From IMG/VR virus record IMGVR_UViG_3300017989_000326, positions 1 to 30,054 of that record: 30,054 nucleotides of DNA. One strand, given 5' to 3'. This DNA comes from a virus. Shown here in pieces: positions 7,782-13,461 of this stretch. The notes under the pieces are model-generated. The model ran no database searches. It was not told the DNA's origin and saw only the letters and a list, made by a program, of their open reading frames with translations. Both the position numbers and the translations under genes were made by a program. Numbering within the stretch: position 1 is the first letter of the stretch; the number at the start of each line of letters is the position of its first letter.

Positions 7782-7848
7782 GAGAAAATAGGAAAAAAGC
7801 GCAAAAAAGGCTAAAAAAGATGAAAAAGCACTTGCAAAGGGGTAAAAA
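7765..7848. promoter_or_regulatory. Phased A-tracts (predicted bent DNA) in divergent control region
   Basis: Runs of A begin at 7765, 7785, 7793, 7803, 7813, 7823 and 7844, with a short one at 7836. Those from 7793 to 7823 are exactly ten bases apart and four to six A long, in phase with the DNA helix. Such phasing is the classic signature of intrinsic curvature. The tract lies between the leftward and rightward promoter candidates and reaches up to the rightward -35 box, so it may act as an UP-like element or as a protein-wrapping site. Confidence 0.7.
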
Positions 7849-7859
7849 GGGCATATTGT
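7832..7859 (+). promoter_or_regulatory. Candidate rightward early promoter
   Basis: TTGCAA (7832-7837) and TATTGT (7854-7859) are 16 bases apart, immediately downstream of the phased A-tracts and about 25 bases before the first rightward gene. Both boxes are imperfect, but the A-rich upstream DNA would favour RNA polymerase binding. Confidence 0.4.
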
Positions 7860-7881
7860 ATAGGTAGGTAAGGAAAACAAG

Positions 7882-8235
7882 ATGACAACAAATCAAACAA
7901 AAAGGAATGAGAAAATGAACAACGAAATCGAAAAACTGATCGACAGCCTCTACGTCCACGCCACCGACAAATGGGGCAATCAGAGGTTTGTCTGCCACGA
8001 GGACGAGATCGAAGCTGAACTGACGGCTAACTGGTCGGTATTTGAGGCCGACTACGAAGCTGGGGAAGAGCTGGACAGTGCCAAGGCTGAACATGATGCC
8101 GAGTACCTCGTGCCGATCACAGATGTATGCGACGATGCTGAGGACGTCATCGACTGGTGCGGGAGCGACTGCATCGTCACGGATCACGCTGCGGAAGTAC
8201 TGGCAATGATCAAGGACATCACCCCGGCGGAGTGA
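7882..8235 (+). CDS. Acidic early protein, first gene of rightward operon
   Basis: The start is placed at ATG 7882 (AAGGAAAACAAG upstream); ATG 7915, with GGAATGAG ahead of it, is a real alternative and would give 106 residues. The 117-residue product has about 30 Asp/Glu against about 8 Lys/Arg, spread over its whole length, with two aromatic-acidic stretches (NWSVFEADYEAGEEL and DVCDDAEDVIDW). No enzyme motif or membrane segment is visible. Small, strongly acidic early phage proteins are sometimes DNA mimics that block host nucleases or repressors, but this is a possibility, not a demonstrated function. Confidence 0.65.
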   Translation: MTTNQTKRNEKMNNEIEKLIDSLYVHATDKWGNQRFVCHEDEIEAELTANWSVFEADYEAGEELDSAKAEHDAEYLVPITDVCDDAEDVIDWCGSDCIVTDHAAEVLAMIKDITPAE

Positions 8236-8260
8236 CCGGGAAACAGGAAAGAAAAGGAAA

Positions 8261-8455
8261 ATGACACACACAAACATCAACCATCATCAAATAACAGAGG
8301 TCAAACTGCTGCCGGTAAAGACCAGCTATATGAACAACGGCGAACCGGTCATAACACGCCGGATAATAGTGCGGGATCAAGACGGCGGAATGCTGGAGCT
8401 CGTGCTCTTCGCCGACACCGAGAAGGCGCTGGAGATAGTCGAGGAGGACAAGTGA
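8261..8455 (+). CDS. Small hypothetical early protein, 64 aa
   Basis: ATG 8261 follows AAAGGAAA. The 64-residue product appears mostly beta-stranded (ITEVKLLPVKTSY, PVITRRIIVRDQDGG, LELVLFADTEKAL), like a small OB- or SH3-like fold, but no family is recognised. Its TGA stop overlaps the ATG of the next gene (GTGATG), so the two are probably coupled. Confidence 0.55.
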   Translation: MTHTNINHHQITEVKLLPVKTSYMNNGEPVITRRIIVRDQDGGMLELVLFADTEKALEIVEEDK

Positions 8456-8811
8456 TGCAACTATCGCGAAGAGCAAGAAAAGCCTGCCGACGCCTGCAGG
8501 AACGGGGCGAGCGGGAGAAGATAATCCAGACGATCCGGTACGATACCATGAGCGGTAGGGCGGCCGCAGAGCGCCACTACCTGGATCACTACCGGGTGGC
8601 TGACAGACGCGGTGCTCCGGAGCCAAGGTATCCAGATCCTCGAACGGTGGATTTGTCAGGTGGCTTCTGGCTGGAACCGCAGCCGGAGCCGAGATACGAG
8701 TTCACCACTGCGCAGATATGGCTGTGCCGGGCAATAGCTATGCCGCTGGCCGCACTGGCGATCTGGGGCGTCCTGGAGGCGATCACGCGCCTTTTGTTGT
8801 GGATATTCTAA
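8455..8811 (+). CDS. Small membrane-anchored hypothetical protein
   Basis: The start is ATG 8455 with GAGGAGGACAAGTG upstream; GTG 8452 is possible and would add only one residue. The 118-residue product has a very basic N-terminus (RRARKACRRLQERGER), a Pro-rich middle (about 47-75) and a hydrophobic C-terminal end (about 90-118, ending ITRLLLWIF) that could be one or two membrane helices. The basic end suggests contact with nucleic acid or with the inner face of the membrane. No known family is recognised. Confidence 0.55.
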   Translation: MQLSRRARKACRRLQERGEREKIIQTIRYDTMSGRAAAERHYLDHYRVADRRGAPEPRYPDPRTVDLSGGFWLEPQPEPRYEFTTAQIWLCRAIAMPLAALAIWGVLEAITRLLLWIF

Positions 8812-9115
8812 ATTGAACAACTATCTTAATGACATGGGAATCAGAAACAACAACTTCGCCGCCGGGGTGTTCCTTACCCTCCCTAATCCCTTCCCTCACC
8901 TCGGCGGCTCTTATTTTCACAATGTCCCCGGTGCGGGCGGAGAAGCTCCGGCAGTCACCCACAACCAACACAGTCGGAAACCCAGGCAGTGGAGAGAAAC
9001 CCACTGTATTATTCATCCGCACCGGGGTATTTAAATTCACAAAGACCGCTTGCACCCCAGCGGAGTGAGTGTATAGTATCAGTAAGAGGCTGTAGCAGGC
9101 CAGAAAGAGTAAGTT
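8812..9115. other. Structured, apparently non-coding stretch with strong inverted repeats
   Basis: No gene with a ribosome binding site is found here. Four fold-back elements are visible: a 12-bp stem GCCGCCGGGGTG/CACCTCGGCGGC (8858-8869 with 8897-8908, one G-T pair); an 11-bp perfect stem CCCCGGTGCGG/CCGCACCGGGG (8926-8936 with 9017-9027); and, inside the latter, CGGAG/CTCCG (8938-8942 with 8946-8950) and CAGTGG/CCACTG (8987-8992 with 9001-9006). It could be a structured RNA, a replication origin for the initiator gene downstream, or a protein-binding region. A 90-residue leftward open frame (8783-9055) overlaps it but lacks a ribosome binding site. Confidence 0.5.
9050..9077 (+). promoter_or_regulatory. 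Candidate promoter of the replication genes
   Basis: TTGCAC (9050-9055) and TATAGT (9072-9077, five of six to the -10 consensus) are 16 bases apart, just downstream of the structured stretch and about 40 bases before the next possible start codon. Confidence 0.4.
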
Positions 9116-9271
9116 ATGAATGCAACCACAAAAACAACCTCCTGCAGGAACGGGTATTCCATTGGCGCAACGCCAGCTTGCTCTGCCCGCTGCTACCCTG
9201 CAGGGGGTTCTTTATTTTCAACGGCTACAATGGTGCAGTGTTGTATCCCGGAAGGCGGGTTACATGAGTAA
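9116..9271 (+). CDS. Possible small cysteine-containing protein, 51 aa
   Basis: A 51-residue frame runs from ATG 9116 to TAA 9271 and overlaps the start of the replication gene. It has five cysteines (positions 10, 23, 27, 43 and 44) and no charged helix or membrane segment. The ribosome binding site (AAAGAG) is weak. It would fill an otherwise empty stretch behind the promoter candidate, and its stop overlaps the next start as in neighbouring genes, but the competing frame that extends the replication gene upstream is also open, so this may not be a gene. Confidence 0.3.
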   Translation: MNATTKTTSCRNGYSIGATPACSARCYPAGGSLFSTATMVQCCIPEGGLHE

Positions 9272-9935
9272 TGGCTATATAAAACTTGCGCGGTCGCTCA
9301 GAACAAACAAGATGTGGACTTCTGAGCCGTTCACGAGGGGGCAGGCGTGGGTTGATATATTGTTGTCCTGCGCCTATTCAGACATGTTTGTTCGTATCCG
9401 TGGGGTGCGAGTGGACTTGAAGGCTGGACAGGCCGCATTGTCAGAACAGCACCTTGCTGATCGATGGAAGTGGTCGCGAGGCAAAGTCAGAAGATACTTG
9501 GAAGAATTGGAAAAAACGGAACAGCAGATAGTACAGCAAAAGACGAACGTAACTACCATAATATCAGTGGTTAACTGGAATACGTACCAAGCAGACGGTA
9601 CAGCAGATGATACAGCAAACAGTACAGCAAACGGACAGCAAACGGACAGCAAACGGACACAGAAAAGAATAATAAAGAATAATAAAGAAGGTAAAGAAAA
9701 AGATAAAAAAGTAACCAAAAAAAGTAAGGGCTTTCAAAAGCCAACACTTGAAGAAGTGCAGGGATATTGCATAGAACGAGAAAACAATGTAGACGCTGAA
9801 GGCTTCATTGCCCATTATAATGCTAACGGCTGGAAGGTTGGAAGAGGGAATCCAATGAAAGACTGGAAATCAGCAGTAATAACATGGGAAAAGAACAGTT
9901 TTAATAAACAGTCGCAAGGAGTACTAGACTGGTGA
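9264..9935 (+). CDS. Replication initiator-like protein (DnaD/replisome-organiser type)
   Basis: ATG 9264 is chosen because GGAAGG lies at good spacing; the frame is open back to 9120 but that extension has no ribosome binding site. The 223-residue product begins GYIKLARSLRTNKMWTSEPF and GQAWVDILLSCAYSD, then a winged-helix region with 'LADRWKWSRGKVRRYLEELE'. This is the start of many phage replication proteins. After a polar Q/T/D/N linker and a K-rich stretch, the C-terminal domain (about 160-215, PTLEEVQGYCIERENNVDAEGF...GWKVGRGNPMKDWKSAVITWE) is the DnaT/DnaD-like type. It probably binds the origin and recruits the host helicase. A GTG start of the next gene overlaps its stop. Confidence 0.75.
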   Translation: MSNGYIKLARSLRTNKMWTSEPFTRGQAWVDILLSCAYSDMFVRIRGVRVDLKAGQAALSEQHLADRWKWSRGKVRRYLEELEKTEQQIVQQKTNVTTIISVVNWNTYQADGTADDTANSTANGQQTDSKRTQKRIIKNNKEGKEKDKKVTKKSKGFQKPTLEEVQGYCIERENNVDAEGFIAHYNANGWKVGRGNPMKDWKSAVITWEKNSFNKQSQGVLDW

Positions 9936-10630
9936 GAACACCTAAAGAAGCACAATTCTGGGCCTATTGGCTGGACAACTGGCCAAAACCTGCCCACGTC
10001 AATGCCGCCAATATCGAAGACGGCAGCACACCATACTCCTGGTTCCGCGACTGGCTGAACCAGGAACGGACAAGCCTCAACCTGGTGCTTGAGGTTCTCA
10101 AGGAGTTTGAAGACTCCAACTATGCTCCGAAGTTCGGCAGGATCAAAAGCCTGTACAACCGCAAGGTCGGCCTTGTCGGCAAGGTTGATGCGACCAAGCG
10201 CTGCGAGGTCTGCGACAACACCGGCATCATAGAGGTCGCAATGTGTCCGAAGAACGACGGCTCCGGCGGCTATCGGGTAATCAGCAAGCCTGCGCCAGTA
10301 GTTGGCATCGTGCTGAACAGTGTGCCTTGCAAATGCAGTGTCGGCCATCGTGTGAATGATCGTCCTGGATACCAGTACGACTACAACCTGCTGAGCAAAC
10401 TGTTCAAGCACCGGATTACACCGGCAAAATATCATGCACTGATTGAAGAGTGCCGAAAGCTGCGCGGCGATTCAAAGGTTGAGTCCAAGCGAGTCAAGCG
10501 AGATCAAGGCAAAGAACAGGAATGGCATGACTGGCTCAGTCGGATGTCAATGCAAAAACTGCATGACACATCAGAGCAACCTGCAAGGGTGGTTGAGGAT
10601 AGATTTGATGATGATGAAGGATGGGCATAG
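9932..10630 (+). CDS. Zinc-binding protein next to replication initiator
   Basis: The GTG start at 9932 overlaps the stop of the previous gene (GTGA). The 232-residue product has a helical N-terminal half and a cysteine cluster in the middle (CEVCDNTG near residue 91, then CPKN, then VPCKCSVGH near 133), consistent with a zinc-binding site. The C-terminus is charged and ends in an acidic DDDEGWA tail. No Walker motif is present, so it is not an ATP-driven helicase loader. Coupled position suggests a replication accessory role. The family is not recognised. Confidence 0.65.
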   Translation: MRTPKEAQFWAYWLDNWPKPAHVNAANIEDGSTPYSWFRDWLNQERTSLNLVLEVLKEFEDSNYAPKFGRIKSLYNRKVGLVGKVDATKRCEVCDNTGIIEVAMCPKNDGSGGYRVISKPAPVVGIVLNSVPCKCSVGHRVNDRPGYQYDYNLLSKLFKHRITPAKYHALIEECRKLRGDSKVESKRVKRDQGKEQEWHDWLSRMSMQKLHDTSEQPARVVEDRFDDDEGWA

Positions 10631-10694
10631 TGTCTCCGCGCTGGACGTGCATCGCAAGGCGTTCCCGGCGGTGAAGGAAAAGGAAAGGGAGTGA
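10608..10694 (+). CDS. Possible very small ORF, 28 aa
   Basis: ATG 10608 follows GAGG at nine bases and opens a frame of 28 residues (MMMKDGHSVSALDVHRKAF and onward) ending in KEKERE before TGA 10694. It overlaps the end of the previous gene by 23 bases and fills most of the gap to the next one. It may be a small gene or just the leader carrying the next ribosome binding site (AAAGGGAGTG). Confidence 0.25.
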   Translation: MMMKDGHSVSALDVHRKAFPAVKEKERE

Positions 10695-10698
10695 AACA

Positions 10699-11376
10699 AT
10701 GAAGCATGAAAATCTTAGGTTAGAGGTTGCCAAACTGATACACAAATATCGTGTTCAGGAAGGGTTGTCATTCCGCGACATCTCAGACGTTTTCACAGGC
10801 GAGGAAAACCAAATGGTCGGCATCGAACTGTGCAGACATGCAGAGCGAGTTCTTGGATTTGGAACAGACTGGATATTTGAACCCGAAGGAGCAGAAAAGA
10901 TGAACTTTGAAGAAGGCAAAATTTACAAAGTCAGACACTCTCGGAAAGGAATCTTTCATCTCTATGTTTTAAACCAAGATGATACGTGGCTTACTGGAAG
11001 AATTATAAAAGGACACGCAAAGGCCATGTTGGAATACAACGAAAAATATGTAGGGGATGAAATTACAGTAAGAAAATCATTCTTAACCAAGCCAATAGAG
11101 GTTAAAGAAGTCCAGCCGAAGGAAGGGTGCAGGATGCTGGAGCCGGATGAGACACCAAAGAAAGGTGACTGGTTTAGATTAAAAAAATACTCAAATAGTA
11201 AATGGTTTCTCAGCAACAGATGGGAAGATGATCCACCCCTTCAGAGTCCCGATTGCCACTACTGCCGCCCGATTGAGGTTGAGCAGGAAGAGGAAGAGCC
11301 GACCATGCTGGACGTACTGAAAAGTATTGACAGGAAGTTGGATGTGTTGATCGGAAAGGAGGCCGGGGATGAATGA
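10699..11376 (+). CDS. Multi-domain accessory protein of unknown function, 225 aa
   Basis: ATG 10699 follows GGGAGTGAAACA. The N-terminal part (1-65) is helical and could include a helix-turn-helix ('LSFRDISDVFTGEENQMVGIELC'). The middle (about 68-130: EEGKIYKVRHSRKGIFHLYV then TWLTGRIIKGHAKA) is a small beta-rich module common in short phage proteins. A second short module follows (EPDETPKKGDWFRL), and a Cys/His patch (SPDCHYCRP) and an acidic region precede the last helix. It looks assembled from parts of several small phage proteins. Its C-terminus (GKEAGDE) is encoded by the ribosome-binding junction shared with the next genes. Confidence 0.6.
   Translation: MKHENLRLEVAKLIHKYRVQEGLSFRDISDVFTGEENQMVGIELCRHAERVLGFGTDWIFEPEGAEKMNFEEGKIYKVRHSRKGIFHLYVLNQDDTWLTGRIIKGHAKAMLEYNEKYVGDEITVRKSFLTKPIEVKEVQPKEGCRMLEPDETPKKGDWFRLKKYSNSKWFLSNRWEDDPPLQSPDCHYCRPIEVEQEEEEPTMLDVLKSIDRKLDVLIGKEAGDE
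11354..11370 (+). repeat. Gene-junction repeat, copy 1 (ribosome binding site plus start)
   Basis: GAAAGGAGGCCGGGGAT here is identical, over 17 bases, to 12731-12747. It encodes the end of one protein (KEAGD) while supplying the ribosome binding site of the next gene. Near copies lie at 11825-11841 (one base changed in the GGAGGCCGGGG core) and about 12377-12392. Confidence 0.75.
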
Positions 11377-11611
11377 AGAACATAGAATCTGCAATAACTG
11401 CCACATCCGGGAGGGTGATTTAGTAAGGCAAGTTGTAATGCCTTCATTTAAGCCACATATTTCAGAGCCGTGGGTGTTTCGGTATTATCTATGTCGCTGG
11501 TGCCGCGGTGCATGGAATCGTTATAGGTTGCCAACGCAACAAAAAATAACGGTATTAAAATACAGACCAGATGCAGAACTTGTCTCAACAAAGGAAGGTG
11601 GTGAGGGATGA
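11369..11611 (+). CDS. Small zinc-ribbon protein, 80 aa
   Basis: ATG 11369 overlaps the stop of the previous gene and is preceded by AAAGGAGG. The 80-residue product has CNNC (residues 8-11) and CRWC (42-45), a four-cysteine zinc-ribbon layout, with a Trp/Tyr-rich stretch between. Proteins like this usually bind nucleic acid or act as small adaptors. It ends in STKEGGEG, part of the shared junction pattern. The precise role is unknown. Confidence 0.6.
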   Translation: MNEEHRICNNCHIREGDLVRQVVMPSFKPHISEPWVFRYYLCRWCRGAWNRYRLPTQQKITVLKYRPDAELVSTKEGGEG

Positions 11612-11850
11612 GCGACATTTGGGAAGATATTTACAGCACAGAAGAGGAAATGCGTCTGGCGGCTGAAGCATCAGGCGAAATGAGACACAAAACAACAGCC
11701 AGCGAACTGCTGGAAATCATAGTTCTCAATGCAGCGATCGGCCCAGATGCAAAAATGGATGGATTTACGGACTGTTATCATGTTCCGTTGGATGACATTG
11801 ACAGAGCCAAAGAATGGCTGAAAGCAAAGGAGGTCGGGGATGACGCTTGA
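11608..11850 (+). CDS. Small hypothetical protein, 80 aa
   Basis: The ATG at 11608 overlaps the previous stop (ATGA), with GGAAGGTGGTGAGGG just upstream. The product is acidic, with a helical N-terminus and a 'DCYHVPLDDIDRAKEWLKAKEV' end that resembles short phage proteins of unknown function. It has no metal or enzyme motif. Its C-terminus (AKEVGDDA) is encoded by the shared junction sequence. Confidence 0.55.
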   Translation: MSDIWEDIYSTEEEMRLAAEASGEMRHKTTASELLEIIVLNAAIGPDAKMDGFTDCYHVPLDDIDRAKEWLKAKEVGDDA

Positions 11851-12394
11851 AAAACTGAGGCACATCATAGATGAGAATGGGTTCGGTGATCGATTACAAT
11901 ACAATGACACTGTTGCCGACATGGCAATAGACTGCCTCGACTCTGCTATCAAGGAACGTGACAAACTCAAGGCGAAGGTGGACATGTATGAACAGGCACT
12001 CATGCAGTCAGCCCACGAACTAGTATCATGTCCATTTTGCGGTGAGTCGGAAGATATTTCAATTCTAGCCAGGCGTTATCACGGTGGGGTCGTGGAAATA
12101 CGTGGGGACAAATTTTGGCGTGTCGAATGCCTGCAGTGCGATTGTCGTACCGGCGACTTTTTTGACGCTGACTATGATGGCGACGGACGGTCGGCCGCTA
12201 TAGAGGCGTGGCATCGTAGACAACAGAACAGTAAAGAGCTTGAAATCTTGAACCAGGCATTTGAGGAATCGGACTATGACCTTGTGACGTGTGCCAAGTG
12301 CGGTCGCTGGGTGCTGGATCTGCCGGATGGCCTGTCCTACTGTAGGGAATGTGCAGAAAAGCTCGAAGAAGAGCAGGAAGGAGGCAGGGGATGA
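11840..12394 (+). CDS. Lar-like restriction-alleviation protein with two zinc ribbons
   Basis: ATG 11840 overlaps the end of the previous gene; AAAGGAGG lies just upstream. The 184-residue product has an N-terminal helical coil (about 1-60), then a Lar-type zinc ribbon: CPFCG (Cys64, Cys67), WRVECLQC (Cys97, Cys100), and AAIEAWHRRQ (about 119-128), which corresponds to the family's 'A-x-x-x-W-N-x-R' ending. A second ribbon follows (CAKC 151-154 and CREC 168-171). Lar proteins of prophages such as Rac relieve host type I restriction by an indirect effect. A second ribbon in one chain is not the usual small Lar. The function is inferred from the motif. Confidence 0.55.
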   Translation: MTLEKLRHIIDENGFGDRLQYNDTVADMAIDCLDSAIKERDKLKAKVDMYEQALMQSAHELVSCPFCGESEDISILARRYHGGVVEIRGDKFWRVECLQCDCRTGDFFDADYDGDGRSAAIEAWHRRQQNSKELEILNQAFEESDYDLVTCAKCGRWVLDLPDGLSYCRECAEKLEEEQEGGRG

Positions 12395-12753
12395 ATGCAC
12401 CATTACCAAGCATTGACCTAATAGTTTGGGCTGCTTTATTTAAGGCAATGAACGACCGTGAGCCAACTGTTTCTGAATTGCCTCCAGAGTTAGCAATTTG
12501 TCTCGGCAAAAAAGTATTTCAGTATGTAGACCACATGCGTGAACATCATTTTTGTAACACACGGATTGTAACTGAGCGACACGCTTACGTAGGATGTCTT
12601 TACGATCATGGCATAAGCAGAGACGCATTCGATGGTGTGGACAAGGCAATTCTTAAAGCATCACCAGACGAAGCGCCTTATTGGGTCAAACAGGAAGCGC
12701 GGAATAGATTATGTCATGCACAGGGAGCGAGAAAGGAGGCCGGGGATAAATGA
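12391..12753 (+). CDS. Hypothetical accessory protein, 120 aa
   Basis: ATG 12391 follows GAAGGAGGCAGGGG and overlaps the stop of the Lar-like gene; the upstream in-frame ATG 12349 lies inside that gene. The product has helical segments, two cysteines and several histidines, but no recognisable domain. It ends in ARKEAGDK, encoded by an exact copy of the junction repeat. Function unknown. Confidence 0.55.
   Translation: MNAPLPSIDLIVWAALFKAMNDREPTVSELPPELAICLGKKVFQYVDHMREHHFCNTRIVTERHAYVGCLYDHGISRDAFDGVDKAILKASPDEAPYWVKQEARNRLCHAQGARKEAGDK
12731..12747 (+). repeat. Gene-junction repeat, copy 2
   Basis: Exact second copy of the 17-base junction found at 11354-11370. It gives the KEAGD ending of the 120-residue protein and the ribosome binding site of the VRR-NUC gene. 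Confidence 0.75.
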
Positions 12754-13208
12754 CCAGCGGCATCACCATATCAGACCTGCCTGAGAAATACCGGCAGCAG
12801 GCATTGCAGCAGCTCGGATTAGACCTCCCGGCACCGGAACCGGGCAAGCCGAAAAAGCGTGTACCGGAATCGAAGCTCCAGGCCGATGCCGAAAAGTATC
12901 TCGAGTTCCGCGGATACGACAGGCTTACACAAAAGAAGATCCTCGGCGGTGCTCCGGAAAAAGGATGGTTCGCACACTGGCCGATAGCCAAAGGCAACCC
13001 GATAATGCTGGATCTGCTGATACTATCGAATGAGCCGCCGTACAGGTTTATGATGATCGAATTGAAGACCGACACCGGCCGCACTAAAAAGCACCAGGCG
13101 GCTTTGATCGTACAGTGCAAGTCCGCTATACTATGCCGTAGCGTCGATGAAGTCAGGCGGGCGCTGGATGCATGGGAAAGCAACACAACGGAGGAAAGAC
13201 CGAAATGA
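12750..13208 (+). CDS. VRR-NUC domain nuclease
   Basis: ATG 12750 overlaps the previous stop (ATGA). The 152-residue product carries the VRR-NUC fold signature: Gly82-Asn-Pro with Asp88 in GNPIMLDLL, Glu104 and Lys106 in MMIELKTDTG, and Gln116 in KKHQAALI. These are the metal-binding and catalytic residues of this PD-(D/E)XK relative. Phage proteins of this type are thought to cut branched DNA such as Holliday junctions during replication or packaging. The first 70 residues are a variable helical and basic lead. The length is typical for the phage single-domain form. Confidence 0.85.
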   Translation: MTSGITISDLPEKYRQQALQQLGLDLPAPEPGKPKKRVPESKLQADAEKYLEFRGYDRLTQKKILGGAPEKGWFAHWPIAKGNPIMLDLLILSNEPPYRFMMIELKTDTGRTKKHQAALIVQCKSAILCRSVDEVRRALDAWESNTTEERPK

Positions 13209-13432
13209 ATGAGGAAACCAGTTTTGTTGAGAACAAGAAATGTGAAGTCTGCGGGAAACAGGCAACAGGTGTAACCCAGGATCTTACCAAAAGACGCAAT
13301 ATGATGACAGGGACTGTTGAAATAGGTGCTTTCAGCCCTCCGCACATACATTTCTACTGCGAGGAACATTTCACATTCCCAGAAATGGTGGATATAAGCA
13401 CACCATTGCTCGATGCTTTGCGGGGAGAATGA
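13205..13432 (+). CDS. Small Cys/His-rich protein, 75 aa
   Basis: The start is ATG 13205 with CGGAGGAAAGACCGAA upstream; the frame is open to 13172 but that start has no ribosome binding site. The product has CEVC (near residues 13-16) and a second metal-type cluster (HIHFYCEEH, near 48-56), consistent with one zinc site. Overlap with the VRR-NUC stop suggests coupled expression. It may be a small nucleic-acid-binding protein; no family is recognised. Confidence 0.55.
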   Translation: MNEETSFVENKKCEVCGKQATGVTQDLTKRRNMMTGTVEIGAFSPPHIHFYCEEHFTFPEMVDISTPLLDALRGE

Positions 13433-13461
13433 AAGATTATTAAATCAAAGGAAAGACAGTA

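Noticed and set aside
7699-8280. Leftward 193-residue frame across the divergent control region
   Set aside because: Its Phe/Leu-rich product comes from reading the A-tracts as T-rich codons; it overlaps promoter candidates and the acidic early gene and has no ribosome binding site.
8783-9055. Leftward 90-residue open frame over the structured stretch
   Set aside because: It starts at GTG with no ribosome binding site, opposes the surrounding rightward genes, and its length is explained by the GC-rich inverted repeats. I keep it only as the main alternative to the non-coding reading.
8813-9068. Two rightward open frames (8813-9034 and 8829-9068) in the same stretch
   Set aside because: Neither has a ribosome binding site, while nearly all accepted genes here do, and their Pro/Ser/Thr-rich products look like out-of-frame reading.
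10443-10694. 83-residue frame overlapping the end of the replication accessory gene
   Set aside because: Most of it is a shadow of the 232-residue gene; only the last 28 codons have a possible start with a ribosome binding site and are listed at low confidence.
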